Source: Megascapheus bottae (Eukaryota > Chordata > Mammalia > Rodentia > Geomyidae). Taken from it: DNA of 64,000 nt. This document shows, piece after piece, positions 32,893-46,572 of this stretch. Each line of letters opens with the position of its first letter. Position 1 is the first letter of the stretch. The position numbers and the translations under genes are program-made. Below the pieces are notes generated by a model, which was not told the DNA's origin, made no database searches, and was given only the letters and a program-made list of their open reading frames with translations. The stretch lies in contig JANJXV010000099.1 in assembly GCA_024803745.1 (NCBI GenBank), positions 1,364,001-1,428,000 of the forward strand, in the 5' to 3' direction.

Positions 32893-35800
32893 ATGGTAGG
32901 AACTAATAAATATCTCTCAATCCTAACTCTCAATATCAATGGACTGAACTCTCCAATTAAAGGGCATAGGCTGTCTAGTTGGATCAAAAAGCAAGAGCCA
33001 TCGTTCTTCTGACTTCGAGAGACACATCTTACCCAAAAACAATCATCTTTTGAAAGTGAGAGGTTGGAATAAACTCTATCAAGCTAACTGCCCCCATAAA
33101 CAGGCTGGAGTTGCCATCCTCATATCAGATACAACAGACTTCAAACTAAAATTAGTAAGAAAAGACAAAGAAGGTTACTACATACAACTAAAGGTATCTT
33201 TCCTCCAGGAAGACATAACGATCCTAAATATTTACACACCCAATCTCGGAGCTCCAAACTTCATCAAGCAAACTTTACTTACACTGAAACCATACATAGA
33301 TCGAAATACAGTGATTGTTGGTGAGGTTAACACACCACTCTCACCTATGGACAGAACAACAAGGCAAAACTTAAAAGAGAAACCTTAGAACTGAACAACT
33401 ATATAGACCAACTAGATCTAACAGACATCTGCAGAATATTCCACCCAGTAACACCACAATATACGTTTTTCTCAGCAGCACATGGAACATTTTCCAAAAT
33501 AGACCACATCTTAGGCCATAAAGCAAACCTGGACAGATTCACAAACACTGAAATTATTCCATGCACACTCTCAGACCATAAAGGCATCAAATTGGAGCTG
33601 AACACACATCTCCACCAAAGAAAACCCTGTAACTCATGGAGACTGAACCACACATTGTTGAATCAAAAACAATGGGTAATCGAAGAGATCAGAACAGATA
33701 TCCAACTGTTTATGAAATTTAACAATAAGGAGCACACAAATATCAACTCCTTAGGGACACAACAAAGGCAGTACTCAGAGGAAAATTTATAGCGCTGAGT
33801 GCCTACAACAGGAAGTTGGAAAAATGGCAAACCAACTGGTTAATGTCTCACCATAACCTCATGGAAAAAGAGCAACAAACCAACCCTAAACCCATTAGGA
33901 GAAAGCAAATTATTAAAATCAAAGCAGAATTAAATGATTTGGAATAAAAAAAATCTATAGAAAGAATCAACAAAACAAGGAGTTGGTTCTTTGAAAGAAT
34001 TAAAAAAATTGACAAGTCCTTAGCAAATCTTACCAAAAAAAGAAGAGAGCATATCGAAATAAACAAAATCGCAGATGAAAATGGTAATATCACGACAGAA
34101 ATTACCAAGATCCAGAATATCATGAGGGAATACTTCTCAAACCTTTACGCCAACAAATTTGAGAATCTAGAAGAAATGGATGAATTCCTAGACAATATTA
34201 ACATACACACACTGAACCAAGAAGAGCTAACCCAACTCAACAGGCCTATTTCAAGCTCTGAAATAGAAATGGAAATTAGACAACTTCCACTTAAAAAGAA
34301 TCCAGGGCCAGATGGATTCACAGCTGAATTGTATAAGGTCTTCAAAGCAGAGCTCACACCAATACTCCTCAAGCTCTTCAACGAAATTGAAAATGAAGGT
34401 TCTTTACCAAACTCATTCTGTGAAGCCAGCATATCCCTCATCCCCAAACCAGACAGAGATTCATCAAAGAAAGAGATCTATAGACCCATTTCTTTGATGA
34501 ACATCGATGCAAAACTTCTCAACAATATACTGGCCAACCGTCTACAACAACTCATCAAAAAAATATAAACTATGATCAAACTGGATTCATCACAGGGAGG
34601 CAAAGCTGGTTCAACATACACAAACCAATTAATATAATTCAACACATCAACAGGAGCAGGGATAAAATCACATGATTGTCTCAATAGATGCGGAAAAGGC
34701 ATTTGACCAGATCCAAAACCCCTTTTATGTTAAAAGATGTGGAGAAACTAGGAATCCATGGAACATTTCTCAATGTAATAAAGGCTGTGTATGAGAAACC
34801 CACTGCTAGTATTATACTTAATGGTGAAAATCTAAAGCCATTCCCTCTAAAATCAGGAATGAGACAAGGATGCCCACTCTCTCCACTCCTTTTTAACATA
34901 GTACTAGAATTCCTAGGCAGTGCAATAAGGCAAGAAGCAAGCATAAAGGGGATCCAAGTAGGGAAAGAGGAAATAAAACTATCCCTCTTTGCCGATGACA
35001 TGATTCTGTATTTAAAGAATCCTATAGACTCTACTCCCAAGTTCCTTGAGCTGATTCAAAGCTTTGGAAGGGTAGCAGGCCATAAAATCAACCCTCACAA
35101 ATCAACTGCCTTCCTTTACGCCAACACTGAGAGGAACGAGGCAATAATCAGGAAAGAAAATCCTTTCACAATAGCCTCAAAGAAAATAAAGTACCTAGCA
35201 ATTAGTTTAACTAAGAATGTAAAGGACCTTTTAGATGAAAACTTTAAAACCCTAAAAAAGGAAATTAAAGCAGAACTAAGGAAATGGAAAAACCTCCCAT
35301 GCTCCTGGATTGGAAGAATCAACATTGTGAAAATGACAAACTTGCCAAGGGCTATCTACAAATTCAATGTAATACCCATCAACATCCCAATGTCATTCTT
35401 TAAAGACATAGAAGAGGCAATTCAAAATTCGTATGGAATAATAAAGACCCCGTATAGCAAAAACACTCCTTAGCAGAAAGAACAGCACTGGAGGAATTTC
35501 AATTCCAAACTTAAGGCTCTATTACAGAGCTGTAATTCTCAAAACAGCTTGGTACTGGCACAAGAACAGGCCTGAAGTCCAATGGAGTAGAACTGCGGAC
35601 CTAGATATTAAACCACAGACCTATGGCCACCTAATCTTTGACCAGGGAGCCAAAAAAATAGAATGGAAGAAAGATAGCCTCTTCAACAAGTTGTGCTGGC
35701 AGAACTGGTTAAACACCTGCAGAAAACTAAAGTTGGATCCTTCTTTGTCCCCTTGCACTAGAATTAACTCCAAATGGATCAAAGACGTGGAGGTAAAAGC

Positions 35801-36735
35801 TGACACACTGAAAAGTTTACAGGAAGGAATAGGAGATACACTAGGCCTCCTTGGCACAGGTCGAAACTTTCTTAATAAGGACCAAGAATCACAACAAATC
35901 AGAGAAAGTCTGGATAAGTTGGACTGCATTAAACTGCAGAGCTTTTGTATGGCAACGGATATAGCTAGTAAACTAATCAGGAAGCCTACAGAGTGGGAGA
36001 AGATCTTCACCCCCCAAACAACGGAACAAGGCCTCATATCTAAAATATATCAACAACTCAAAAAATTGAATCACTCCAAAACTAACCTCCAAAGTAACAC
36101 CCATCCCATTACAAAATGGGCCAAAGACTTAAAGAGAGTCTTCTCTGAAGAAGAAACAAAAATGGCCTATAGACACATGAAGAAATGCTCAACATCTCTG
36201 GTCATAAAAGAAATGCAAATCAAAACAAGTCTAAGATTCCACCTAACTCCAGTTAGAATGGCCAGGATCAGGAAAACGAATGACAACAGATGCTGGAGGG
36301 GATGTCGTCAGGAGGGATCACTACTACACTGTTGGTGGGAGTGCAAACTCATTCAACCACTATGGAAAGCAGTGCGGCAGTGCCTCAAAAGGCAAAAAAT
36401 AGAACTTCCCTATGACCCAGCAATTCCAGAAACTTGGCATTTACCCAACAATCCAGAAACAAGGGCATACTAAACCCACTAGCACAACAATATTCATTGC
36501 AGCACTATTCACCATAGCAAAGATATGGAACCAACCCAGATGTCCCTCAGTTGATGAGTGGATCAACAAGTTGTGGTATTTGTACACAATGGAATTCTAT
36601 GCTGCTGTCAGAAAGAATGACATCGCCCCATTTGTTAGGAAATGGAAAGACTTAAAAAAAATCATATTAAGTGAAGTAAGCCAGACTCAAAGGAACTTAG
36701 GCTCAGTGGTTTCCCTCATTCGTCATAATCAGTAG
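32893..36735 (+). pseudogene. L1 ORF2 remnant, unit 3
   Basis: Endonuclease is in two pieces (33,050-33,388; 33,592-33,792), broken near 33,365 by a private 1-base loss, and the GEFN box is GEVN. The N-terminal reverse transcriptase frame 34,122-34,568 reads through the site where other units stop (Pro-Asn-Ser instead of Leu-Asn-stop). The next frame, 34,688-35,473, holds FADD; a private extra T near 34,722 precedes it, and losses near 35,430-35,450 end it. C-terminal part 35,691-36,473 and 36,412-36,735, shifted by one base at ~36,430. Confidence 0.9.
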
Positions 36736-37165
36736 AAACCTTGGGCTCTACTAGCAGAGATTGGCAATAGAGCAAAAGGCCATATATAAGGCCATATAAT
36801 GTGAAGCTAATTGAAAGGACCTCCAGGATATTGACACAAAAGCCATATAATGAATGATTGTTGTCCTTAATGTACTATGTTGTCTCTCATCTCGCTTGCT
36901 GTCCCTTGGTTATCCCATATTGGTATATTATCTCACTTTGTTATCTGATATATTGAATTTATTTGTATTTGGATATTTGAAATTTGATAGGGAAGGGGGG
37001 AAAACCAAGACGGGTGGGGGGTGTGGGGTTGGAGGGAAATGGGTACCAAGACATGTGAAAGGGTATCAATGTATGTGAATTAATGCACCTTCTATCTGGC
37101 AAATATCATCTAACCCTTTTACTAATTACAATAAAAAAATGAAAAAAAAAAGAAAGTTGTAGTGT

Positions 37166-37495
37166 GTGGGGAGGATGATTGGGTCAAATACATTTCTTCT
37201 TAGAAATTTACCTCATCTGGTTGGTCTGGATTTTCCTGGCCTTCTTCTTAGAGAAAGTTCTGTTATACTGGATTTGTGGCTTGGCAATGATCTAGCATGT
37301 ACATCTTCGAGTAAGACATCCACAACTTCCATGCCTGAGACTCGAGTTTCCTGACCTTTGGCAACAGCACAGCAACATCTTTCTTCCTCCTGAGCCACAG
37401 GCCAAGTGAGCTGGCTTGAGGTGGTTGTTAGTTACAGTGGCTTGGTTTCCAGGGTTCCATATTCTGTTCCATTGTGAGGGAGGCAGGGTCACCTT
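37166..37495 (-). pseudogene. RalGDS-like N-terminal exon copy, unit 4
   Basis: The start codon is intact ('cagcaacatc' on the + strand). The 66-codon (37,292-37,492) and 61-codon (37,213-37,398) frames are both open. Confidence 0.38.
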
Positions 37496-37778
37496 TCAGG
37501 GCCCAATGACCAAAGATCCTTGCTCACAAAAGACCTCACCAAAGACATACTGGAGGCTGAATCTCCCCTCCAGTTTCACAATATACATGTGGATGTAGTA
37601 TACAGCACACCTTATTTGTCCTATCCCAATGTCTTCCACTAGGCCCAACTACCAGTCTGGTCTCAGGCTCAAGGAGCCTTTCTTAGGTAAGATCCAAACT
37701 TAAGGGTCAATATTGCCCTCATCCTTTACAAAACATTTGCTTCACAGTGCCTTCTCTGCCTGCAATTTGCCCCTTGTC

Positions 37779-37969
37779 GAATTTTTTTTGTTTTTGCTAG
37801 TCTTGGGACTTGACCTCAGAGTGTGAACATTTTTCTTGGGCTTTCTTTAGGCTTTAGCTGTCCCACCGAGCCACAGCACCACTTGCAGCGTTTTCTGTGT
37901 ATGTGGTAATGAGGAATCAAACCTGAGGCTTACTGCTTGGTAGCCAAGGACTCTCCCACTAGGTCAAAC
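37779..37969 (-). mobile_element. SINE, reverse orientation, unit 4
   Basis: Both arms present; 'gcgttttctgtgtatg' variant shared only with unit 5. Confidence 0.88.
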
Positions 37970-38178
37970 ACACAGGGCATCTTGCACATATTTTTGACGT
38001 CAATCTACTAGGATATTATTAGGTTTCTGTTTCCTAATCAATTTTTTCCTGATGATTAGCTTTGCTGTCATGTGTAAAATATGCAAGAGGGAAAAACACA
38101 GAAGAATTAGTGAAATTAAAAAAAAAGCATTAGACACAGTTAAGTGTTCATTCTTTCTAGGAGAAAGGATATTTGTAT

Positions 38179-38180
<2 letters not shown>

Positions 38181-38227
<47 letters not shown>

Positions 38228-38228
38228 C
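38181..38228 (+). repeat. (GAT)n microsatellite, unit 4: 15 GAT + GAC
   Basis: Same length as in unit 2, one triplet longer than in unit 5. Confidence 0.95.
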
Positions 38229-38246
38229 TTTATAATTACTATGTCA

Positions 38247-38454
38247 GGGTTGAGAGTTTGGCATAGTGGTAGAGTGCTTGCCTAGCATCCATGAAGATCT
38301 GGGTTTGATTGCTCAGTACCACATAGATAGAAAATCTAGATGTGGCACTGTGGCTCAAGTGGCAGAGGGCTAGACTTGAGAAAACCCGAGGACAGGGCTC
38401 AGGCCCTGAATTCAAGCCCCAAGACTGGCAGAAAGATAAAAGAAAATAAAAATG
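38247..38454 (+). mobile_element. SINE, forward orientation, unit 4
   Basis: Both arms present; 'gaggacagggctcagg' shared with unit 5. Confidence 0.9.
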
Positions 38455-39115
38455 CTTTTTACGAGCTAATTCACTCACAGCATTTGCTTCTGAAATCTTC
38501 GCTTCTGCATCTTGTGAAATACCCCTTTCCCTCAACGTAGACAAGAAAAACAGATCCATCCCATGGTCCACTGTGAGGCCACTGGTTGGGCTAAGAGCTA
38601 GTCGTGCAGCAACACATAAGTTTTATTCTAATACTTTCCAAACTTTGTACTCAAATATGCTACCTACTTACCAACTTAGGTCAGTTATCCTTATGCTATA
38701 ACTTTTCTTCATTACTACAATATTCTTACACTCCTACGTTAATCCTCTTGCACCTCCCCTGACCTCTCTCATTCTTTTTTTCTATCTCTGGACCTCTGCT
38801 CGTCTTTCAACCCTTATACTGTACGGATCTACACTTGATGGCTGTTGAGCAATATTGTATATGTAGGTGGTTAATTATTCTCTAGGCTCAGAGGGACTTA
38901 AAGACAATAGAGACTGGATTGAGAGGCTTATTGTTTTGGGTATAAATCGCTTACCAGTGGTTGTATTAGGCTGGTCTGTAAGTGCACAAAAAGTAAGAGT
39001 GATAATACCAATCAAAACTTGTGAACATCTAGTGTCTGCCAGCGACAGAGGTCTAGGTTGGTTATATCTGAAAAACTATAATCGTATTTAGTAGTAATCT
39101 TGCTCCCATTTTCAA

Positions 39116-40305
39116 ATGGGCAGAACAAGAAACTCAAGAAAAATGTCAAATCAAGAAACAACATCCCCCACCCAATGTAAACAAACAATGGAAGAGTCAC
39201 TGGCAATCCTAGAGGAGAGTCTTCCAATTGCTACACAAATGCAATTGATAAACATCATTAATGAAAAATGTGAAAATATAAAGAAAGAGATAATGGAGGA
39301 AGCCATACAGGAACAAGAGGAAAGCAAAACAAGGTGATAAGTGAAAAAGAAGAAGCCATAAAGGAGGCCATAATAAAGGTTTTTCAAAGAAAGATGGATG
39401 AATTCAAAGAATCCACAAATAAAAGCGTGACCAAACTCCAGCAAATGTCCAAAGAAAATAAAGCTACTGAGCTAACCACTCAAAAGGAAATCAAGGAGAT
39501 AAAGAAATCCATACATGATCTAAAACAAGGGATGCAAGGCATCAAAAGTGAGCAATTAGAAGCAAGGGAGATGAAAAATAAAGTAGATAGCTTTGATAGC
39601 AGGTTAGACATTGCAGAGGAGAGAATTTCCGTGGCTGAAGATAATTTAGGTATTATAAAGAACAGAGAATGAGTCAATCCAAATCTAGGAAATATGAGAG
39701 AGCGCTTCAGGAGGTCCAAGACACAATTAGGAAGCCTAATTTAAGGCTAGTTGGTACTGAGGAGGGCGTGGAGAAAGAGGTCAATGGTATTAAAAATATA
39801 CTTCAGGGAATCATCTCAGAGAATTTCCCAAATATCCAGAAGGGCAGGCCCATCCAGGTACGAGAACCTTTTAGAACCCCAAACAGACCTGACCAGAAAA
39901 GAACATCCCACCGCCACATTGTGATCCGAACTGGATCAATAGAAACGAAGGGAAAGATCCTAAATCCTAAAGGCAGCCAGGGAAAAGGGATCAGTAACCT
40001 ACAAAGGCAAACCAATCAGAATAACCCCAGATTTCTCAGCAGAGACCATGCAAGCACGAAGTGACTGGAAGCATATATGTCATGCCCTTATATCAAATAA
40101 CTACCAACCAAGAATACTGTAGCCAGCTAAGCTCTCATTCATAACTGAGGGAAAAATAAAAACATTCCAATCCAGGGAAAAGCTGCAACAATATGTCGAA
40201 ACAAAACCAACACTACAGAGAATTCTCAAAGATGCTCTATACATAGAAAACCAAAATAAATGCAATATAGGGAAAGAAATGGCACCTAAACAGCATACCA
40301 TCTAA
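39116..40305 (+). pseudogene. L1 ORF1 remnant, unit 4
   Basis: A base lost in 'aaagcaaaacaagg' (~39,327) ends the first frame at 39,337 (73 codons). A second overlap of ATG and stop follows: the frame 39,334-39,672 covers the rest of the coiled coil. The RNA-binding frame starts at the shared ATGA (39,669) and is thrown out of frame near 39,965 by a 7-base duplication ('atcctaaatcctaaagg'). It stops at 40,064, before the shared TAG position. Both lesions are also in unit 5, and the duplication also in unit 7. Confidence 0.9.
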
Positions 40306-40353
40306 GGACCACAAGAACTGTCAAGACACAGGCCCTACTAAAAGCTTTTAAAA

Positions 40354-43300
40354 ATGGTAGGAACTAATAAATATCTCTCAATCCTAACTCTCAATATCAA
40401 TGGATTTAACTCTCCAATTAAACGGCATAGGTTGTCTAGTTGGATCAAAAAGCAAGAGCCATCGTTCTGTTGACTTCGAGAGACACATCTTACCCAAAAA
40501 CAATCATCTTTTGAAAGTGAGAGGTTGGAATAAACTCTATCAAGCTAACTGCCCCCATAAACAGGCTAGAGTTGCCATCCTCATATCAGATACAATAGAC
40601 TTCAAACTAAAATTAGTAAGAAAAGACAAAGAAGGTTACTACATACTACTAAAGGGATCTTTCCTCCCGGAAGACATAACAATCCTAAATATTTACACAC
40701 CCAATCCCGGAGCTCCAAACTTCATCAAGCAAACTTTACTTACACTGAAACCATACATAGATCGAAATACAGTGATTGTTGGTGAGTTTAACACACCACT
40801 CTCACCTATGGACAGATCAACAAGGCAAAAACTCAACAGAGAAACCTTAGAACTGAACAACTATATAGACCAACTAGATCTAACAGACATCTGCAGAATA
40901 TTCTACCGAGTAACACCACAATATACGTTTTTCTCAGCACCACATGGAACATTTTCCAAAATAGACCACATCTTAGGCCATAAAGCAAACCTGGACTTAT
41001 TCAGAAACACTGAAATTATTCCATGCACACTCTCAGACCATAAAGGCATCAAATTGGAGCTGAACACACATCTCCACCAAAGAAAACCCTGTAACTCATG
41101 GAGACTGAACCACACATTGTTGAATCAAAAACAATGGGTAATCGAAGAGATCAGAACAGATATCCAACTGTTTATGAAATTTAACAATAAGGAGCACACA
41201 AATATCAACTCCTTAGGGACACAACAAAGGCAGTACTCATAGGAAAATTTATAGCGTGGAGTGCCTACAACAGCAAGTTGGAAAAATGGCAAACCAACTA
41301 GTTAATGTCTCACCTTAACCTCCTGGAAAAAGAGCAACAAACCAACCCTAAACCCATTAGGAGAAAGCAAATTATTAAAATCAAAGCAGAATTAAATGAT
41401 TTGGAATAAAAAAAACTATACAAAGAATCAACAAAACAAGGAGTTGGTTCTTGAAAGAATTAACAAAATTGACAAGCCCTTAGCAAATCTTACCAAAAAA
41501 AGAAGAGAACATATCGAAATAAACAAAATCGCAGATGAAAATGGTAATATCACGACAGAAATTACCAAGATCCAGAATATCATGAGGGAATACTTCTCAA
41601 ACCTTTACGCCAACAAATTTGAGAATCTAGAAGAAATGGATGAATTCCTAGACAATATTAACATACACACACTGAACCAAGAAGAGCTAACCCAACTCAA
41701 CAGGCCTATGTCAAGCTCTGAAATAGAAATGGAAATTAGACAACTTCCACTTAAAAAGAGCCCAGGGCCAGATGGATTCACAGCTGAATTCTATACGGTC
41801 TTCAAAGCAGAGCTCACACCAATACTCCTCAAGCTCTTCAACGAAATTGAAAATGAAGGTTCTTTACTAAACTGATTCTGTGAAGCCAGCATATCCCTCA
41901 TCCCCAAACCAGACAGAGATTCATCAAAGAAAGAGATCTATAGACCCATTTCTTTGATGAACCTCGATGCAAAACTTCTCAACAAAATACTGGCCAACCG
42001 TCTACAACAACTCATCAAAAAAATATACACTATGATCAAACTGGATTCATCACAGGGAGGCAAAGCTGGTTCAACATACACAAATCAATTAATATAATTC
42101 AACACATCAACAGGAGCAGGGATAAAATCACATGATTGTCTCAATAGATGCGGAAAAGGCATTTGACAAGATCCAAAACCCCTTTATGTTAAAAGATGTG
42201 GAGAAACTAGGAATCCATGGAACATTTCTCAATGTAATAAAGGCTGTGTATGAGAAACCCACTGCTAGTATTATACTTAATGGTGAAAATCTAAAGCCAT
42301 TCCCTCTAAAATCAGGAACGAGAAAAGGATGCCCACTCTCTCCACTCTTTTTTAACATAGTACTAGAATTCCTAGGCAGTGCAATAAGGCAAGAAGCAAG
42401 CATAAAGGGGATCCAAGTAGGGAAAGAGGAAATAAAACTATCCCTCTTTGCAGATGACATGATTCTGTATTTAAAGAATCCTATAGACTCTACTCCCAAG
42501 CTCCTTGAGCTGATTCAAAGCTTTGGAAGGGTAGCAGGCCATAAAATCAACCCTCACAAATCAACTGCCTTACTTTACGCCAACACTGAGAGGAACGAGG
42601 CAATAATCAGGAAAGAAAATCCTTTCACAATAGCCTCAAAGAAAATAAAGTACCTAGCAATTAGCTTAACTAAGAATGTAAAGGACCGTTTAGATGAAAA
42701 CTTTAAAACCCTAAAAAAGGAAATTAAAGCAGAACTAAGGAAATGGAAAAACCTCCCATGCTCCTGGATTGGAAGAATCAACATTGTGAAAATGACAATC
42801 TTGCCAAGGGCTATCTACAAATTCAATGTAATACCCATCAACATCCCAATGTCATTCTTTAAAGACATAGAAGAGGCAATTCAAAATTAAATATGGAATA
42901 ATAAAAGACCCCGTATAGCAAAAACACTTCTTAGCAGAAAGAACAGCGCTGGAGGAATTTCAATTCCAAACTTAAGGCTCTATTACAGAGGTATAATTCT
43001 CAAAACAGCTTGGTACTGGCACAAGAACAGGCCTGAAGTCCAATGGAGTAGAACTGCGGACCCAGATATTAAACCACAGACCTATGGCCACCTAATCTTT
43101 GACCAGGGAGCCAAAAAAATAGAATGGAAGAAAGATAGCCTCTTCAACAAGTTGTGCTGGCAGAACTAGTTAAACACCTGCAGAAAACTAAAGTTGGATC
43201 CTTCTTTGTCCCCTTGCACTAGAATTAACTCCAAATGGATCAAAGACGTGGAGGTAAAAGCTGACACACTGAAAAGTTTACAGGAAGGAATAGGAGATAC

Positions 43301-44195
43301 ACTAGGCCTCCTTGGCACAGGTCGAAACTTTCTTAATAAGGACCAAGAATCACAACAAATCAGAGAAAGTCTGGATAAGTTGGACTGCATTAAACTGCAG
43401 AGCTTTTGTATGGCAACGGATATAGCTAGTAAACTAATCAGGAAGCCTACAGAGTGGGAGAAGATCTTCACCCCCCAAACAACGGAACAAGGCCTCATAT
43501 CTAAAATATATCAACAACTCAAAAAATTGAATCACTCCAAAACTAACCTCCAAAGTAACACCCATCCCATTACAAAATGGGCCAAAGACTTAAAGAGAGT
43601 CTTCTCTGAAGAAGAAACAAAAATGGCCTATAGACACATGAAGAAATGCTCAACATCTCTGGTCATAAAAGAAATGCAAATCAAAACAAGTCTAAGATTC
43701 CACCTAACTCCAGTTAGAATGGCCAGGATCAGGAAAACGAATGACAACAGATGCTGGAGGGGATGTCGTCAGGAGGGATCACTACTACACTGTTGGTGGG
43801 AGTGCAAACTCATTCAACCACTATGGAAAGCAGTGCGGCAGTGCCTCAAAAGGCAAAAAATAGAACTCCCCTATGACCCAGCAATTCCAGTACTTGGCAT
43901 TTACCCAACAATCCAGAAACAAGGGCATACTAAACCCACTAGCACAACAATATTCATTGCAGCACTATTCACCATAGCAAAGATATGGAACCAACCCAGA
44001 TGTCCCTCAGTTGATGAGTGGATCAACAAGTTGTGGTATTTGTACACAATGGAATTCTATGCTGCTGTCAGAAAGAATGACATCGCCCCATTTGTTAGGA
44101 AATGGAAAGACTTAAAAAAAATCATATTAAGTGAAGTAAGCCAGACTCAAAGGAACTTAGGCTCAGTGGTTTCCCTCATTCGTCATAATCAGTAG
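40354..44195 (+). pseudogene. L1 ORF2 remnant, unit 4
   Basis: Endonuclease 40,400-41,242 (280 codons), ended by a TAG ('tactcatagg') seen also in units 5 and 7. Reverse transcriptase 41,396-41,875 (shared TGA), then 42,132-42,890 with FADD, where a private TAA ('caaaattaaatatgg') interrupts the thumb. A further private TAG ('cagaactagtt', ~43,167) follows. The last frame, 43,194-44,195 (333 codons), runs unbroken through the Cys-rich segment to the natural end. Confidence 0.9.
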
Positions 44196-44625
44196 AAACC
44201 TTGGGCTCTACTAGCAGAGATTGGCAATAGAGCAAAAGGCCATATATAAGGCCATATAATGTGAAGCTAATTGAAAGGACCTCCAGGATATTGACACAAA
44301 AGCCATATAATGAATGATTGTTGTCCTTAATGTACTATGTTGTCTCTCATCTCGCTTGCTGTCCCTTGGTTATCCCATATTGGTATATTATCTCACTTTG
44401 TTATCTGATATATTGAATTTATTTGTATTTGGATATTTGAAATTTGATAGGGAAGGGGGGAAAACCAAGACGGGTGGGGGGTGTGGGGTTGGAGGGAAAT
44501 GGGTACCAAGACATGTGAAAGGGTATCAATGTATGTGAATTAATGCACCTTCTATCTGGCAAATATCATCTAACCCTTTTACTAATTACAATAAAAAAAT
44601 GAAAAAAAAAAGAAAGTTGTAGTGT

Positions 44626-44955
44626 GTGGGGAGGATGATTGGGTCAAATACATTTCTTCTTAGAAATTTACCTCATCTGGTTGGTCTGGATTTTCCTGGC
44701 CTTCTTCTTAGAGAAAGTTCTGTTATACTGGATTTGTGGCTTGGCAATGATCTAGCATGTACATCTTCGAGTAAGACATCCACAACTTCCATGCCTGAGA
44801 CTCGAGTTTCCTGACCTTTGGCAACAGCACAGCAACATCTTTCTTCCTCCTGAGCCACAGGCCAAGTGAGCTGGCTTGAGGTGGTTGTTAGTTACAGTGG
44901 CTTGGTTTCCAGGGTTCCATATTCTGTTCCATTGTGAGGGAGGCAGGGTCACCTT
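44626..44955 (-). pseudogene. RalGDS-like N-terminal exon copy, unit 5
   Basis: Identical to unit 4 as far as I can see; frames 44,752-44,952 and 44,673-44,858 open. Confidence 0.38.
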
Positions 44956-45238
44956 TCAGGGCCCAATGACCAAAGATCCTTGCTCACAAAAGACCTCACC
45001 AAAGACATACTGGAGGCTGAATCTCCCCTCCAGTTTCACAATATACATGTGGATGTAGTATACAGCACACCTTATTTGTCCTATCCCAATGTCTTCCACT
45101 AGGCCCAACTACCAGTCTGGTCTCAGGCTCAAGGAGCCTTTCTTAGGTAAGATCCAAACTTAAGGGTCAATATTGCCCTCATCCTTTACAAAACATTTGC
45201 TTCACAGTGCCTTCTCTGCCTGCAATTTGCCCCTTGTC

Positions 45239-45429
45239 GAATTTTTTTTGTTTTTGCTAGTCTTGGGACTTGACCTCAGAGTGTGAACATTTTTCTTGGG
45301 CTTTCTTTAGGCTTTAGCTGTCCCACCGAGCCACAGCACCACTTGCAGCGTTTTCTGTGTATGTGGTAATGAGGAATCAAACCTGAGGCTTACTGCTTGG
45401 TAGCCAAGGACTCTCCCACTAGGTCAAAC
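45239..45429 (-). mobile_element. SINE, reverse orientation, unit 5
   Basis: Identical to the unit 4 element by eye. Confidence 0.88.
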
Positions 45430-45638
45430 ACACAGGGCATCTTGCACATATTTTTGACGTCAATCTACTAGGATATTATTAGGTTTCTGTTTCCTAATCA
45501 ATTTTTTCCTGATGATTAGCTTTGCTGTCATGTGTAAAATATGCAAGAGGGAAAAACACAGAAGAATTAGTGAAATTAAAAAAAAAGCATTAGACACAGT
45601 TAAGTGTTCATTCTTTCTAGGAGAAAGGATATTTGTAT

Positions 45639-45640
<2 letters not shown>

Positions 45641-45684
<44 letters not shown>

Positions 45685-45685
45685 C
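45641..45685 (+). repeat. (GAT)n microsatellite, unit 5: 14 GAT + GAC
   Basis: One triplet shorter than in unit 4; this is most of the length difference between the two flanks. Confidence 0.95.
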
Positions 45686-45703
45686 TTTATAATTACTATG
45701 TCA

Positions 45704-45911
45704 GGGTTGAGAGTTTGGCATAGTGGTAGAGTGCTTGCCTAGCATCCATGAAGATCTGGGTTTGATTGCTCAGTACCACATAGATAGAAAATCTAGATGT
45801 GGCACTGTGGCTCAAGTGGCAGAGGGCTAGACTTGAGAAAACCCGAGGACAGGGCTCAGGCCCTGAATTCAAGCCCCAAGACTGGCAGAAAGATAAAAGA
45901 AAATAAAAATG
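45704..45911 (+). mobile_element. SINE, forward orientation, unit 5
   Basis: Identical to the unit 4 element by eye. Confidence 0.9.
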
Positions 45912-46572
45912 CTTTTTACGAGCTAATTCACTCACAGCATTTGCTTCTGAAATCTTCGCTTCTGCATCTTGTGAAATACCCCTTTCCCTCAACGTAGACA
46001 AGAAAAACAGATCCATCCCATGGTCCACTGTGAGGCCACTGGTTGGGCTAAGAGCTAGTCGTGCAGCAACACATAAGTTTTATTCTAATACTTTCCAAAC
46101 TTTGTACTCAAATATGCTACCTACTTACCAACTTAGGTCAGTTATCCTTATGCTATAACTTTTCTTCATTACTACAATATTCTTACACTCTTACGTTAAT
46201 CCTCTTGCACCTCCCCTGACCTCTCTCATTCTTTTTTTCTATCTCTGGACCTCTGCTCGTCTTTCAACCCTTATACTGTACGGATCTACACTTGATGGCT
46301 GTTGAGCAATATTGTATATGTAGGTGGTTAATTATTCTCTAGGCTCAGAGGGACTTAAAGACAATAGAGACTGGATTGAGAGGCTTATTGTTTTGGGTAT
46401 AAATCGCTTACCAGTGGTTGTATTAGGCTGGTCTGTAAGTGCACAAAAAGTAAGAGTGATAATACCAATCAAAACTTGTGAACATCTAGTGTCTGCCAGC
46501 GACAGAGGTCTAGGTTGGTTATATCTGAAAAACTATAATCGTATTTAGTAGTAATCTTGCTCCCATTTTCAA

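Larger units (their letters stand above)
31102..37155 (+). mobile_element. L1, unit 3: near full length, inactive
   Basis: About 6.05 kb and the most distinct complete copy: it alone lacks the mid-ORF2 TGA. From ~35,850 onward it carries variants repeated in unit 4, marking the edge of a recent duplication. The G-rich 3' UTR tract lies at ~36,989-37,043. Confidence 0.92.
37156..38555 (-). repeat. Monomer flank, unit 4
   Basis: Second flank type, near-identical to unit 5. Shared private marks with unit 5 include 'ggttggtctgg', 'gaacatttttcttggg', 'tttctgtttcc' and 'ttctttctagg'. Confidence 0.9.
38556..44615 (+). mobile_element. L1, unit 4: near full length, inactive
   Basis: About 6.06 kb. 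The part up to ~43,010 is almost identical to unit 5, and the part after ~43,310 is almost identical to unit 3. The L1 therefore spans the joint of two recently duplicated blocks. G-rich 3' UTR tract at ~44,449-44,503. Confidence 0.92.
44616..46012 (-). repeat. Monomer flank, unit 5
   Basis: Copy of the unit 4 flank, differing in my reading only by one GAT triplet. Confidence 0.9.
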
